Source: an uncultured Alkalilimnicola sp.
GTDB lineage: Bacteria > Pseudomonadota > Gammaproteobacteria > Nitrococcales > AK92
Reading direction: 5' to 3'
DNA length: 64,000 bases
NCBI GenBank assembly: GCA_937951875.1
Contig: CALGAN010000027.1
Span: 1 to 64,000 of the forward strand
Positions 16,474-25,521 of the stretch are shown piece by piece (the first letter of the stretch is position 1; the number at the start of each line of letters is the position of its first letter). Below the pieces are notes generated by a model, which had not been told where the DNA came from, did not search any database, and saw nothing but the letters and a program-made list of their open reading frames with translations. The translations under genes and the position numbers were made by a program.

Positions 16474-17593
16474 GCGGGCCGCGTTGGGGCGGTCCCGGTG
16501 TTGGGTCGTGAAGGTGGGCAGCGCCCTGGTGACCGACGAGGGGCGCGGGCTGGATCATGCGCGGATCAAGGCGTGGACCGAGCAGATCGTGGCGCTCAAG
16601 CGCGACGGCGTGCAGCTGATCCTGGTGTCGTCGGGCGCGGTGGCCGAAGGCGTGAAGCGGCTCGGTTGGGCGCGCCGGCCCAAGGCGCTGTACGAGCTGC
16701 AGGCGGCCGCTGCGGTCGGGCAGATGGGGCTGGTCAAGGCCTACGAGACCCAGTTCCAGCAGCACGGCATACACACCGCCCAGGTGCTGCTGACGCATGA
16801 GGACTTGGCCGACCGCAAGCGCTATCTCAACGCTCGTAGCACCTTGCGGACCCTGCTGGAGCTGGGGGTGGTGCCGGTCGTCAACGAGAACGACACGGTC
16901 GCCAGCGAAGAGATCAAGTTCGGCGACAACGACACCCTGGCGTCGATGGTGGCCAATCTGGTGGTGGCCGATCTGCTGGTGATCCTCACCGACCAGGCCG
17001 GCTTGTTCGACAAGGATCCGCGCTCCAATCCCGACGCCAAGCTGGTCGAGGAGGGGCGGGCCGGCGATCCGGCGCTGGAGGCCATGTGCTCCAGCAGCGC
17101 CGGCAGCTTGGGGCGCGGCGGCATGATCGCCAAGGTGCAGGCGGCGGCGCGCGCCGCCCGCTCGGGTGCCGCCACCATCATCGCCTCCGGCCGCGAGCCG
17201 GACGTGCTGCTGCGCATTCGCCGCGGCGAGTCGATCGGTACGCTGCTGCTGCCGTCCAGCAGCCCGGTGACAGCGCGCAAGCGCTGGTTGGCCAACCACC
17301 TGCGGGTCTGCGGCCGGCTGCATCTGGATGCCGGCGCGGTCAAGGTGCTGCGTGAGGCCGGCAAGAGCCTGCTGCCGGTCGGCGTGGTCGCGGTCGAGGG
17401 TGGGTTCTCGCGCGGCGAGCTGGTGTCCTGCGTCGGGCCGGACGGCGTCGAGGTGGCGCGCGGGCTGGTGAATTACAGCGCGCAGGAGACGGCGCAGATC
17501 AAGGGCTGTTCCAGCGACAAGATCGAGTCCCTGCTCGGCTATGTCGGCGAGCCGGAGCTGATCCATCGCGACAATCTGGTGCTGTTGCGCTGA
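16460..17593 (+). CDS. proB: Glutamate 5-kinase
   Basis: 377 residues. An amino-acid kinase domain (VVKVGSALVTDEG near residue 14; SSGAVAEG near 59; NENDTVAS and FGDNDTLAS around 150-170) is followed by a C-terminal PUA domain from about residue 280. It carries out the first step of proline synthesis, ATP-dependent phosphorylation of glutamate. It overlaps obgE by 14 bp. The PUA domain marks the long, bacterial ProB type that is feedback-controlled by proline. No proA follows in the window. Confidence 0.95.
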   Translation: MTSSKRAALGRSRCWVVKVGSALVTDEGRGLDHARIKAWTEQIVALKRDGVQLILVSSGAVAEGVKRLGWARRPKALYELQAAAAVGQMGLVKAYETQFQQHGIHTAQVLLTHEDLADRKRYLNARSTLRTLLELGVVPVVNENDTVASEEIKFGDNDTLASMVANLVVADLLVILTDQAGLFDKDPRSNPDAKLVEEGRAGDPALEAMCSSSAGSLGRGGMIAKVQAAARAARSGAATIIASGREPDVLLRIRRGESIGTLLLPSSSPVTARKRWLANHLRVCGRLHLDAGAVKVLREAGKSLLPVGVVAVEGGFSRGELVSCVGPDGVEVARGLVNYSAQETAQIKGCSSDKIESLLGYVGEPELIHRDNLVLLR

Positions 17594-17603
17594 GCGTGCT
17601 TTG

Positions 17604-17626
17604 CCCCTCTCCGCCGAGGAGAGGGG
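17604..17626. repeat. GC-rich hairpin after proB
   Basis: CCCCTCTCC and GGAGAGGGG form a stem around a short loop just after the proB stop. It lacks a T-tract. Related palindromes occur at 43512-43537 and 44505-44538, also just after genes. Confidence 0.6.
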
Positions 17627-17633
17627 AGGACAT

Positions 17634-17662
17634 AAAAAAACCGGCATGACGCCGGTTTTTTT
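17634..17662. terminator. Bidirectional terminator between proB and rpsT
   Basis: A7, then CCGGC-ATGAC-GCCGG, then T7. The A- and T-tracts on either side make it work for proB rightwards and rpsT leftwards. Confidence 0.92.
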
Positions 17663-17680
17663 GTGCGATCGCTGAAAGGC

Positions 17681-17950
17681 TCAGGCCTGGGCCATCGCCT
17701 TGATGCGGGCGTTCAGCCGGCTCTTGTGGCGGTCCGCCTTGTTACGGTGGATCAGACCCTTGCCGACAGCGGAGTCGATGATCGGCAGGGCGGCCTTGTA
17801 AGCGGCGTCGGCCTGCGCTTTGTCGCCCGACTCGATAGCGCGCACGACCTTCTTGATGTAAGTGCGCAGCATGGATCGACGGGCCTGATTATGCCGGCGG
17901 TTCTTCTCCGCCTGCCGGGCGCGCTTCTTCGCAGACGCAATGTTAGCCAA
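17681..17950 (-). CDS. rpsT: 30S ribosomal protein S20 (TTG start)
   Basis: An 89-residue basic protein, (M)ANIASAKKRARQAEKNRR at the N-terminus. The start codon is TTG (17950-17948), with AGGAG 8 nt upstream; no ATG stands at the right place. E. coli rpsT also starts at UUG, where the weak codon is part of S20 autoregulation of its own translation, so the same control is likely here. It binds 16S rRNA. It is transcribed from 18021-17993, divergent from murJ, and ends at the shared terminator. Confidence 0.95.
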   Translation of the reverse strand: MANIASAKKRARQAEKNRRHNQARRSMLRTYIKKVVRAIESGDKAQADAAYKAALPIIDSAVGKGLIHRNKADRHKSRLNARIKAMAQA

Positions 17951-17992
17951 GGCTAAACTCCTGGAAACGCCAAGGTGATCGAAAGGCCCGCT

Positions 17993-18021
17993 ACTATCCG
18001 GATTTTTCGCCGCTTTGTCAA
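17993..18021 (-). promoter_or_regulatory. rpsT promoter
   Basis: On the minus strand a perfect TTGACA (18021-18016), 17 bp, then GATAGT (17998-17993), giving a ~35-nt leader before the TTG start of rpsT. Confidence 0.78.
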
Positions 18022-18097
18022 CTCGCTGTCTGGCCCAGGGGCGCATAGGTCAAGGCAGGGCAAAGCGGCTATCATCGCCACTTCCCCGTCTTGGGCG

Positions 18098-19666
18098 ATG
18101 TCGATGCAGAAGAAAGGCCTGCTGCGCTCCATTTTCACCTTCGGCTCGCTGACGCTGGTCTCCCGCGTGCTCGGTCTGATCCGCGACATGGTCGTGGCCG
18201 CGGTGTTCGGTCCGGGTGCGGCGACCGACGCGTTCTTCGTGGCCTTCAAGATCCCGAACTTCATGCGTCGGCTGTTCGCCGAGGGGGCGTTCTCCACCGC
18301 TTTCGTGCCGGTGGTGTCGGAGTACAAGGAGCGGCGCGCGCCCGAGGAGGTGCGCCGCCTGGTCGCCGACGTGTCCGGCGTGCTGGGCGCGGTGCTGCTG
18401 CTGATCACCGCGCTGGGCATCCTGTTCGCGCCGTACGTGGTGCGGCTGTTCGCCCCCGGCTTCGCCGCCGATCCGGCGAAGTTCGAGGTCACGGTGACCA
18501 TGCTGCGCTGGACCTTCTCCTACATCCTGTTCATTTCCCTGACGGCCTGTGCCGGCGGCGTGCTCAACACCTACGGCCGGTTCGGGCCGCCGGCGTTCGC
18601 GCCGGTGCTGCTCAATCTCTGCTTGATCGCCGGCGCGCTGTGGCTGTCGCGCTATTTCGAGGTGTCGGTGGTGGCGCTGGCGGTGGCGGTGTGCATCGCC
18701 GGCGTGCTGCAGCTGCTGCTGCAGCTGCCGTACCTGGCGCGGATCGGCATGCTGGCGTGGCCGCGGCTGGGCTGGTCGGACCCGGGCGTGCGCCGCATCG
18801 TGCGGCTGATGGGGCCGTCGATCCTGGGTTCGTCGGTGGCGCAGATCAATCTGCTGGTGGATACCATTCTGGCCTCGTTCCTGCTCACCGGCAGCGTCAG
18901 CTGGCTGTACTACTCGGACCGGCTGGTGGAATTCCCGATCGGCATCTTCGGGGTCGCGCTCGGCACGGTGATTCTGCCGCGGCTGTCGAGCGAGCACGCC
19001 GCGGCCACGCCGGAGCGGTTTTCCGCGACTTTGGACTGGGCGCTGCGCTGGGTGCTGCTGATCAGCGCGCCGGCCACCATCGGCCTGATCATGCTGGCGC
19101 TGCCGCTGGTGGCGACGCTGTTCAAGCACGGCGAGTTCACCGACCATGACGCCTTGGCGTCGGCGCTGAGCCTCTCCATGTACGCGCTGGGGCTGATCGG
19201 CTTCATCCTGGTGAAGGTGGCCGCGCCCGGCTACTTCGCCCGCCAGGACACCCGCACGCCGGTCCGGTTCGCCGTGATCTGCGTGCTGGTGAACATGCTG
19301 TTGAGTTCGATCGCCGTATGGTTCCTGCACGACAGCGGCGTCGGCCACGCGGCGCTGGCGCTGGCCACGGTTATCGCGCAGCTGCTGAATGCGGCGTTGC
19401 TGTTGAGCAAGCTGTACCGGCTGGGGGTGTACCGACCGGGCGAGGGTTGGCGCGGCTTGCGGCGGCAGGTCGCCATCGCCAGCCTGGCGATGGCGGCGTT
19501 GCTGTATTGGCCGGCGGCTCAAAACGCGTTCTGGCTGGGCGCCGGCGTGGTCGAGCGGATCGGCGCGTTGGCGCTGCTGGTGAGCGTCGCCGTGGTGGTC
19601 TATTTCGGGGTGCTGTGGTTGAGCGGGTTGCGCTGGGCGGCGCTGCGAGAGCCGCGCGAGCAGTGA
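18098..19666 (+). CDS. murJ: Lipid II flippase MurJ
   Basis: About 522 residues with 13-14 membrane helices. The N-terminal SLTLVSRVLGLIRDMVVA and FRRLFAEGAFSTAF-type segment (PNFMRRLFAEGAF here) contain the conserved Arg residues lining the MurJ cavity. It flips lipid II to the periplasmic face for peptidoglycan building. ATG 18098 is chosen; ATG 18104 is also possible, and the open frame upstream overlaps the rpsT promoter and is non-coding. It heads the conserved run murJ-ribF-ileS-lspA-ispH. Confidence 0.95.
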   Translation: MSMQKKGLLRSIFTFGSLTLVSRVLGLIRDMVVAAVFGPGAATDAFFVAFKIPNFMRRLFAEGAFSTAFVPVVSEYKERRAPEEVRRLVADVSGVLGAVLLLITALGILFAPYVVRLFAPGFAADPAKFEVTVTMLRWTFSYILFISLTACAGGVLNTYGRFGPPAFAPVLLNLCLIAGALWLSRYFEVSVVALAVAVCIAGVLQLLLQLPYLARIGMLAWPRLGWSDPGVRRIVRLMGPSILGSSVAQINLLVDTILASFLLTGSVSWLYYSDRLVEFPIGIFGVALGTVILPRLSSEHAAATPERFSATLDWALRWVLLISAPATIGLIMLALPLVATLFKHGEFTDHDALASALSLSMYALGLIGFILVKVAAPGYFARQDTRTPVRFAVICVLVNMLLSSIAVWFLHDSGVGHAALALATVIAQLLNAALLLSKLYRLGVYRPGEGWRGLRRQVAIASLAMAALLYWPAAQNAFWLGAGVVERIGALALLVSVAVVVYFGVLWLSGLRWAALREPREQ

Positions 19667-19690
19667 AATCCGTCCCATCTCCCTTATAAT
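19663..19690 (+). promoter_or_regulatory. Possible ribF promoter
   Basis: A perfect TATAAT (19685-19690) preceded at 16 bp by GTGAAA (19663-19668), 25 bp before ribF. The -35 overlaps the murJ stop. Confidence 0.5.
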
Positions 19691-19715
19691 TTGGCGTTTT
19701 GCGGGATTGGGCTAA

Positions 19716-20645
19716 ATGGAGCTGATTCGCGGCTGGCATAATCTGCGACCGCGTCATCGCGGCTGCGTGGCGACCATCGGTAACTTCGACGGGGTCCATC
19801 GCGGCCACCGGGCGGTGCTGGCGCGGCTGGCGCAAGTCGGCCAGGAACTCGGGCTGCCGGCGACCTTGCTGACGTTCGAGCCGCATCCGTTGGAGTTCCT
19901 CAGACCCGAGGCCGCGCCGCCGCGGCTGACCTCGCTGCGCAACAAGCTCATGGCCTTGCGCGACACCGGGTTAGCGCGGGTGCTGTGCTTGCGTTTCGAT
20001 CGCGCCTTCGCCGCCCTGGAGCCGGAAGAGTTCGTGCAGCGGCTGCTGGTGGAGCGGCTGGGCGTTCGTTTCCTGCTGGTGGGCGATGATTTCCGCTTCG
20101 GCCGCGGCCGCCGCGGCGACTTCGCGATGCTGCAGGAGGCGGGGAAGGCCAACGGTTTCGCGGTGGAGCAGATGGGGACGGTGCTGGTCGACGGCGAGCG
20201 CGTCAGCAGCACCCGGGTGCGCCAGGCGCTGCTCCGCGGCGACCTGGAGCAAGCCGAGCGGCTGCTTGGCCGGCCGTACAGCATCTGCGGCCGGGTGATC
20301 CGCGGCGATCGGATCGGCCGCACCCTGGGGTTCCCGACCGCCAACATTTCTCTGGAGCGTACGCGGCCGGCGCTGTCGGGGATCTTCGTGGTGCAGGTGC
20401 GCGACGGCGATCAGCTGCGGCCGGGCGTGGCCAGCGTGGGCACGCGGCCCAGCGTCGGCGGCACCCGCTTGTTGCTGGAGGTGCATCTGCTGGATTTTCA
20501 CGGCGACCTCTACGGCCGTCATTTGCAGGTCGAGTTCCTCAAGCGGCTGCGCGGCGAGGAATACTTCGACAGCCTGGAGGCGCTGACGGCGCAGATCGCG
20601 CGCGATGCCGACGCCGCCAGAGATTATTTCGCGGCCCTACGTTAG
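19716..20645 (+). CDS. ribF: Bifunctional riboflavin kinase/FMN adenylyltransferase
   Basis: 309 residues. The N-terminal nucleotidyl-transferase part has IGNFDGVHRGH at about 22-32 and VGDDFRFGRGRRG near 122. The C-terminal riboflavin kinase part has GRTLGFPTANI near 200-210 with the PTAN motif. It turns riboflavin into FMN and FAD. The family order is conserved: after murJ, before ileS. No FMN riboswitch is visible in the short upstream gap. Confidence 0.95.
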   Translation: MELIRGWHNLRPRHRGCVATIGNFDGVHRGHRAVLARLAQVGQELGLPATLLTFEPHPLEFLRPEAAPPRLTSLRNKLMALRDTGLARVLCLRFDRAFAALEPEEFVQRLLVERLGVRFLLVGDDFRFGRGRRGDFAMLQEAGKANGFAVEQMGTVLVDGERVSSTRVRQALLRGDLEQAERLLGRPYSICGRVIRGDRIGRTLGFPTANISLERTRPALSGIFVVQVRDGDQLRPGVASVGTRPSVGGTRLLLEVHLLDFHGDLYGRHLQVEFLKRLRGEEYFDSLEALTAQIARDADAARDYFAALR

Positions 20646-20670
20646 CGGGGCGCCATTACGAGGCAGTAAC

Positions 20671-23490
20671 GTGACCGACTACAAGCACACCCTCAATCTG
20701 CCGAAAACGGATTTCCCGATGAAGGCCAACCTCGCCGAGCGCGAGCCGCAATGGCTGGCACACTGGGAGGCCATCGACCTCTACGGCAAGCAGCGGGCGG
20801 CGCGGGCCGGACGGCCCACCTTCATCCTCCACGACGGTCCGCCCTACGCCAACGGCGACATTCACATCGGTCACGCGGTCAACAAGATCCTCAAGGACAT
20901 CATCGTCAAGAGCCGCAATCTGGCCGGTTTCGACGCCCCCTACATCCCCGGCTGGGACTGCCACGGTCTGCCCATCGAGCTGATGGTGGAGAAGAAGATC
21001 GGTAAGGCCGGCGACAAGGTGAGCGCCACCGAGTTCCGCGCCGCCTGCCGCGCCTTCGCCGCCCAGCAGGTCGACGGCCAGCGCCGCGACTTCAAGCGCA
21101 TGGGCGTGTTCGGCGACTGGGATCGGCCCTACCTGACCATGGATCCGAAGGTCGAGGCCAACATCCTGCGCGCGCTGGGCCGGATCTACGCCAACGGCCA
21201 CATCACCCGCGGCTTCAAGCCGGTGCACTGGTGCGTGGACTGCGGCTCGGCGCTGGCCGAGGCCGAGGTGGAGTACGAGCAGCGGGTGTCGCCGGCCATC
21301 GACGTGCGCTTCAGCGCCGTCGACAGCCAGGACGTGCTCGCCCGCATCGGCGCGCCGCAGGCGCGCCTGAACGTGACGGTGCCGATCTGGACCACCACGC
21401 CCTGGACCCTGCCCGCCAACCAGGCGGTGGCGCTGCACCCGGAGCTGGACTACGTGCTGGTCGAGGTGGCCGACAGCGGCGAGGGGCTGGTGCTGGCCGA
21501 GGCGCTGTACGAGCGGGCGCTGAAGCGCTACGGCATCGACCAGGCCAAGGTCGTGGCCCGCTTCACCGGCAGCGCGCTCGAGGGCGTGAAGCTGCAGCAT
21601 CCGTTCCTGGAGCGGCAGGTGCCGGTGGTGCTGGGCGAGCACGTCACCACCGAGGCCGGTACCGGTGCGGTGCACACCGCGCCCGGTCATGGTCTGGACG
21701 ACTATCTGGTCGGCCAGCGTTACGGCTTGCCCACCGAGAACCCGGTGGGCGGCAACGGCGTGTTCCTGCCCGATACGCCGTTCTTCGCCGGCCAGCACGT
21801 GTTCAAGGCCAACGACGAGGTGGTGCGGGTGCTCACCGAGCGCGGCAAGCTGCTCAAGCACGAGCGCTACGAGCACAGCTACCCGCACTGCTGGCGCCAT
21901 AAGTCGCCGATCATCTTCCGCGCCACGCCGCAGTGGTTCATCAGCCTGGACAAGGAAGGCCTGCGCGAGCAGGCGCTGGCCGCCATCAGCCGCGTGACCT
22001 TCACGCCCGCCTGGGGCCAGGCGCGCATCGACGGCATGGTGCGCAACCGTCCCGATTGGTGCATCTCGCGCCAGCGGCTCTGGGGCGTGCCCATCGCTTT
22101 CTTCGTCGACAAGAAGACCGGCGAGCCGCATCCGCGCACGCTGGAGCTGATCGAGCAGGTCGCCCAGCGCATCGAGCAGGGCGGCATCGAGGTCTGGGAT
22201 GAGCTCGATCCGCGCGAGCTGCTGGGCGACGAGGCCGAGCAGTACGAGAAGGTCAGCGACATCCTCGACGTCTGGTTCGACTCGGGCGTGACCCACGCCT
22301 CGGTGCTGGAGCACCGCGAGCGTCATGCGGTGCCGGCTGATCTATACCTAGAGGGCTCCGACCAGCATCGCGGCTGGTTCCAGTCGTCGCTGCTGACCAG
22401 CGTGGCGATGCGCGGCGACGCGCCCTACCGCGGCGTGCTCACCCACGGCTTCACGGTGGACGCGCAGGGCCGCAAGATGTCCAAGTCGCTGGGCAACGTC
22501 ATCGCTCCGCAGAAGGTGATGAACAGCCTCGGCGCCGACATCCTGCGACTGTGGGTGGCTTCGGTCGACTACAGCGGCGAGATCCCGGTCTCCGACGAGA
22601 TCCTCAAGCGCCTGGCCGACGCCTACCGGCGCATCCGCAACACCGCGCGCTTCCTGCTCGCCAACCTCAACGGCTTCGATCCGGCCCGCGACCTGGTGCC
22701 CAACGAGCGCATGCTGCCGCTCGACCGCTGGGCGGTGGACCGGGCGTTGGAGCTGCAGAAGGTGGTCACCAAGGCCTACGAGGACTACGAGTTCCACGTC
22801 GTCTATCAGCGCGTGCACAACTTCTGCACCGTGGACCTCGGCAGTTTCTATCTCGACATCATCAAGGACCGCCAGTACACCACCCAGACCGAGAGCCTGG
22901 CGCGGCGCTCGGCGCAGACCGCCCTCTACCACATCGTCGAGGCGTTGGTGCGCTGGATCGCGCCGGTGTTGAGCTTCACCGCCGACGAGATCTGGCAGCA
23001 CATCCCCGGCAAGCGTAGCGAATCGGTGTTCCTGGAGGAGTGGTACGCTGGGTTGTCGCCTCTGGGCGAGAGCGACCTGGATCGGGCGTTCTGGGATACG
23101 GTGATCGAGGTGCGGCAGGCGGTGGCGCGCGAGATCGAGAAGGCCCGCAACGCCGACCTCATCGGCGGCTCCCTGGAGGCCGAGATCGACCTGTACTGCG
23201 AGCCCAAGCTCAAGGCGCAGCTGGAGCGGCTCGAGGACGAGCTGCGCTTCGTGCTGATCACCTCCTACGCGCGGGTGCACGATATCGCCGACCGCCCGGC
23301 CGATGCGGCGCCGTCCAAGCTGGACGACGGCTCCGAGCTGTATGTGCGGGTGACGCCGTCGGCCCACGGCAAGTGCGAGCGCTGCTGGCATCGGCGCGAG
23401 GACGTCGGCGCGCACGCCGAGCATCCGACGCTGTGCGGCCGCTGCGTGGAGAACGTGGCGGGTCAGGGCGAGCAGCGCAAATATGCGTAA
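20671..23490 (+). CDS. ileS: Isoleucyl-tRNA synthetase (GTG start)
   Basis: 939 residues from GTG 20671 (MTDYKHTLNLPKT), with GAGG 7 nt before. PYANGDIHIGH with the HIGH motif is at about 64-67, and KMSKS at about 602-606. The CP1 editing domain lies between. The C-terminal zinc knuckle uses CERC near 902 and CGRC near 924. It charges tRNA-Ile and edits valine. A longer open frame exists upstream but overlaps ribF. The 3' end overlaps lspA by 8 bp. Confidence 0.97.
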   Translation: MTDYKHTLNLPKTDFPMKANLAEREPQWLAHWEAIDLYGKQRAARAGRPTFILHDGPPYANGDIHIGHAVNKILKDIIVKSRNLAGFDAPYIPGWDCHGLPIELMVEKKIGKAGDKVSATEFRAACRAFAAQQVDGQRRDFKRMGVFGDWDRPYLTMDPKVEANILRALGRIYANGHITRGFKPVHWCVDCGSALAEAEVEYEQRVSPAIDVRFSAVDSQDVLARIGAPQARLNVTVPIWTTTPWTLPANQAVALHPELDYVLVEVADSGEGLVLAEALYERALKRYGIDQAKVVARFTGSALEGVKLQHPFLERQVPVVLGEHVTTEAGTGAVHTAPGHGLDDYLVGQRYGLPTENPVGGNGVFLPDTPFFAGQHVFKANDEVVRVLTERGKLLKHERYEHSYPHCWRHKSPIIFRATPQWFISLDKEGLREQALAAISRVTFTPAWGQARIDGMVRNRPDWCISRQRLWGVPIAFFVDKKTGEPHPRTLELIEQVAQRIEQGGIEVWDELDPRELLGDEAEQYEKVSDILDVWFDSGVTHASVLEHRERHAVPADLYLEGSDQHRGWFQSSLLTSVAMRGDAPYRGVLTHGFTVDAQGRKMSKSLGNVIAPQKVMNSLGADILRLWVASVDYSGEIPVSDEILKRLADAYRRIRNTARFLLANLNGFDPARDLVPNERMLPLDRWAVDRALELQKVVTKAYEDYEFHVVYQRVHNFCTVDLGSFYLDIIKDRQYTTQTESLARRSAQTALYHIVEALVRWIAPVLSFTADEIWQHIPGKRSESVFLEEWYAGLSPLGESDLDRAFWDTVIEVRQAVAREIEKARNADLIGGSLEAEIDLYCEPKLKAQLERLEDELRFVLITSYARVHDIADRPADAAPSKLDDGSELYVRVTPSAHGKCERCWHRREDVGAHAEHPTLCGRCVENVAGQGEQRKYA

Positions 23491-23956
23491 ATGGCTCGGG
23501 CTGGCGCTGGTCGTGATCGCGCTCGACCAGCTCAGCAAGCTGGCCGCCGAGCACTGGCTGGAATACCACCAGCCAGTGCCGGTGTTGCCGTTCTTCAACC
23601 TGACGCTGAGCTACAACACCGGCGCGGCCTTTAGCTTCCTTGCCGGCCAGGCGGGCTGGCAGCGCTGGTTGTTCGCGGCGCTGGCGGTGGCGGTGAGCGC
23701 GTTCCTGATCGGCTGGTTGCGCCAGATCGGCGACCGTGACCGCTGGCTGAGCCTGTCGCTCAGCCTGGTGCTGGGCGGCGCCATCGGTAATCTCGTCGAC
23801 CGGCTGTTCTACGGCCACGTGATCGATTTCATCGAGCTCTATTACCAGCGCTGGAGCTGGCCGGTGTTCAATATCGCCGACAGCGCCATCACTATTGGAG
23901 TGATCGGGCTGATCGCCCATTCCTTCTTCGCCAAGCGGGCGCCGACCGAGACCTGA
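23483..23956 (+). CDS. lspA: Signal peptidase II (lipoprotein signal peptidase)
   Basis: 157 residues with four membrane helices. The two catalytic Asp residues are in NLVDRLFYGHVIDF (near residue 106) and FNIADSAI (near 133). It removes signal peptides from prolipoproteins at the inner membrane. It overlaps ileS by 8 bp, and ispH follows after 6 bp. The peptidyl-prolyl isomerase gene fkpB that often stands between lspA and ispH is absent here. Confidence 0.96.
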   Translation: MRKWLGLALVVIALDQLSKLAAEHWLEYHQPVPVLPFFNLTLSYNTGAAFSFLAGQAGWQRWLFAALAVAVSAFLIGWLRQIGDRDRWLSLSLSLVLGGAIGNLVDRLFYGHVIDFIELYYQRWSWPVFNIADSAITIGVIGLIAHSFFAKRAPTET

Positions 23957-23962
23957 TTCGCC

Positions 23963-24931
23963 ATGCAAAAAATCCTGCTCGCCAACCCGCGCGGCTTCTG
24001 CGCCGGGGTAGACCGCGCTATCAGCATCGTCGAGCGCGCGCTCGAACTATTCGGCGCGCCTATCTACGTGCGGCACGAGGTGGTGCACAACCGCTTCGTG
24101 GTGGATGGGCTGCGGGCCAAGGGCGCGGTGTTCGTCGAGGAACTGGACGAAGTGCCGGACGGCGCCACCGTGATCTTCAGCGCCCACGGTGTGGCGCGGG
24201 CGGTGGTGGACGAGGCCAAGCGGCGCGGCCTGCGCGTGTTCGACGCGACCTGCCCGCTGGTGACCAAAGTCCACCTGGAAGTGCAAAAGCACGCCCGCGA
24301 CGGCCGCGAGGTGGTGCTGATCGGCCACGCCGGTCATCCGGAAGTGGAGGGCACCATTGGCCAGTACGTCGGCGAGGGCGCCGAGCGCGGCGCCATCTAC
24401 TTGGTCGAGACCTCCGAGGACGTGGCGAAGCTGGTCGTGAAGAATCCCGAGGAGCTGGCCTACGTCAGCCAGACCACGCTGTCCATGGACGATACCGCCA
24501 AGGTGATCGATGCGCTGCGCGCCCGCTTCCCCAAGATTCAGGGGCCGCGCAAGGACGACATCTGCTACGCCACCCAGAACCGCCAGGATGCCGTGAAGGC
24601 GCTGGTGGACAAGGTCGATCTGCTGCTGGTGGTGGGCTCCAAGAACAGCTCCAACTCGAACCGCCTGCGCGATTTGGCGGTGCGGGCGGGCGTGCCCGCT
24701 TACCTCATCGACAGCGCCGACGACATCCAGCCGGAATGGCTGGCGGGCGTCGCTACGGTCGGCGTGACTGCCGGTGCTTCCGCGCCGGATATCCTGGTGC
24801 AGGAGGCCGTCGCTCGCCTCAAGACCTTCGGCGTGGAATCCGTCGCGGAACTGCAAGGGCGCGAAGAGCGCATTACCTTCTCGCTGCCGCGCGAGCTGAG
24901 CCGCGCGGCGCGCGGCTCAGCCCTAGGCTAG
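23963..24931 (+). CDS. ispH: 4-hydroxy-3-methylbut-2-enyl diphosphate reductase
   Basis: 322 residues. The three cysteines that hold the iron-sulfur cluster are in RGFCAGVDRA (Cys13), DATCPLVTKVH (about 96) and DICYATQNRQ (about 200). It also has HEVVHN, GHAGHPEVEGT and SKNSSNSNRL, all standard for IspH. It makes isopentenyl and dimethylallyl diphosphate in the last step of the MEP pathway, so the organism uses that route. It is the last gene of the murJ-to-ispH run. An inverted repeat at 24896-24920 lies in its last codons. Confidence 0.97.
   Translation: MQKILLANPRGFCAGVDRAISIVERALELFGAPIYVRHEVVHNRFVVDGLRAKGAVFVEELDEVPDGATVIFSAHGVARAVVDEAKRRGLRVFDATCPLVTKVHLEVQKHARDGREVVLIGHAGHPEVEGTIGQYVGEGAERGAIYLVETSEDVAKLVVKNPEELAYVSQTTLSMDDTAKVIDALRARFPKIQGPRKDDICYATQNRQDAVKALVDKVDLLLVVGSKNSSNSNRLRDLAVRAGVPAYLIDSADDIQPEWLAGVATVGVTAGASAPDILVQEAVARLKTFGVESVAELQGREERITFSLPRELSRAARGSALG
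24896..24920. repeat. Inverted repeat at the 3' end of ispH
   Basis: CTGAGCCGCG and CGCGGCTCAG, a perfect 10-bp stem with a 5-nt loop, lying within the final codons of ispH. It could stop transcription or protect the 3' end of the messenger; no T-tract follows. Confidence 0.5.
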
Positions 24932-25080
24932 CCCAGAGGTGGCAGCCGAGCAGAACAACGGCGATGACCAGCGCCGCCATCGTTTCATATCGGCCGTCAA
25001 TACAAGCCGAGATTGCTGGCGCTCGGTAGAAGATCGAAGGGGCGGTGAAGCGCTTCGATGGCCTCCAGTTGCTCCCGCAG

Positions 25081-25521
25081 TTAGGTGGGCAGGGAAAGAT
25101 ACTCGGCCTCCTTCTCGATTTCGTCCACCAGGCTGGTGGTGACCAGTTCAGTGCAATTCGGTGAGGCACCATTGTTGGCGTTTCCTTCCAGCCTTCTGAT
25201 TATCGTCGCCGCGACCTCATAATCGGCCGCTTCCCGTGCTGCGCACCGATTCTCGGCACGCATGTGAAAATAACGTAACGCCGTTTTGAGATTTTCGCGT
25301 GAGATGGCAAGCCGGGCGAACGGCTGCGCCGGAAGGACGGACCGGGACGCAGCGCATTCGGCCGTTTTTCTCTCGGGCTTGGTAACGGCGTTGACGAGCC
25401 GTTGTCTGGCTAGCGTCTGTTCCGGCGTAAGCGCCGTGGCCTCGGCTGCGGGGTGAGCCTGCACGGCACTTGCTGCGAGAACCCCAACAATCAGCAGAAT
25501 TCGCTTAAATCCGGCGACCAT
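25081..25521 (-). CDS. Hypothetical secreted protein
   Basis: 146 residues. The N-terminus KRILLIVGVLAASAVQAHPA is a clear signal peptide with cleavage after VQA, so the protein is likely periplasmic. The mature part is mostly helical, has four Cys (AECAAS, ENRCAARE, SPNCTE and one earlier) and ends in an acidic EIEKEAEYLSL stretch. I do not recognise the family. The gene overlaps the 85-codon frame upstream by 17 bp. Codon use is less GC-biased than in ispH, which suggests different origin. It could be part of a small acquired pair between ispH and the pilus genes. Confidence 0.55.
   Translation of the reverse strand: MVAGFKRILLIVGVLAASAVQAHPAAEATALTPEQTLARQRLVNAVTKPERKTAECAASRSVLPAQPFARLAISRENLKTALRYFHMRAENRCAAREAADYEVAATIIRRLEGNANNGASPNCTELVTTSLVDEIEKEAEYLSLPT

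Noticed and set aside
18050..19678. A 542-codon open frame antisense to murJ
   Set aside because: Composition (Gln, Arg, His runs) and complete overlap with MurJ mark it as a shadow.
19667..19715. A possible FMN riboswitch before ribF
   Set aside because: The gap is under 50 bp and holds a promoter-like TATAAT; there is no room for the aptamer.
24873..25172. A 99-codon minus-strand frame overlapping the end of ispH
   Set aside because: It has one hydrophobic stretch but no ribosome site, overlaps two other genes and runs into the ispH inverted repeat. Not supported as a gene.
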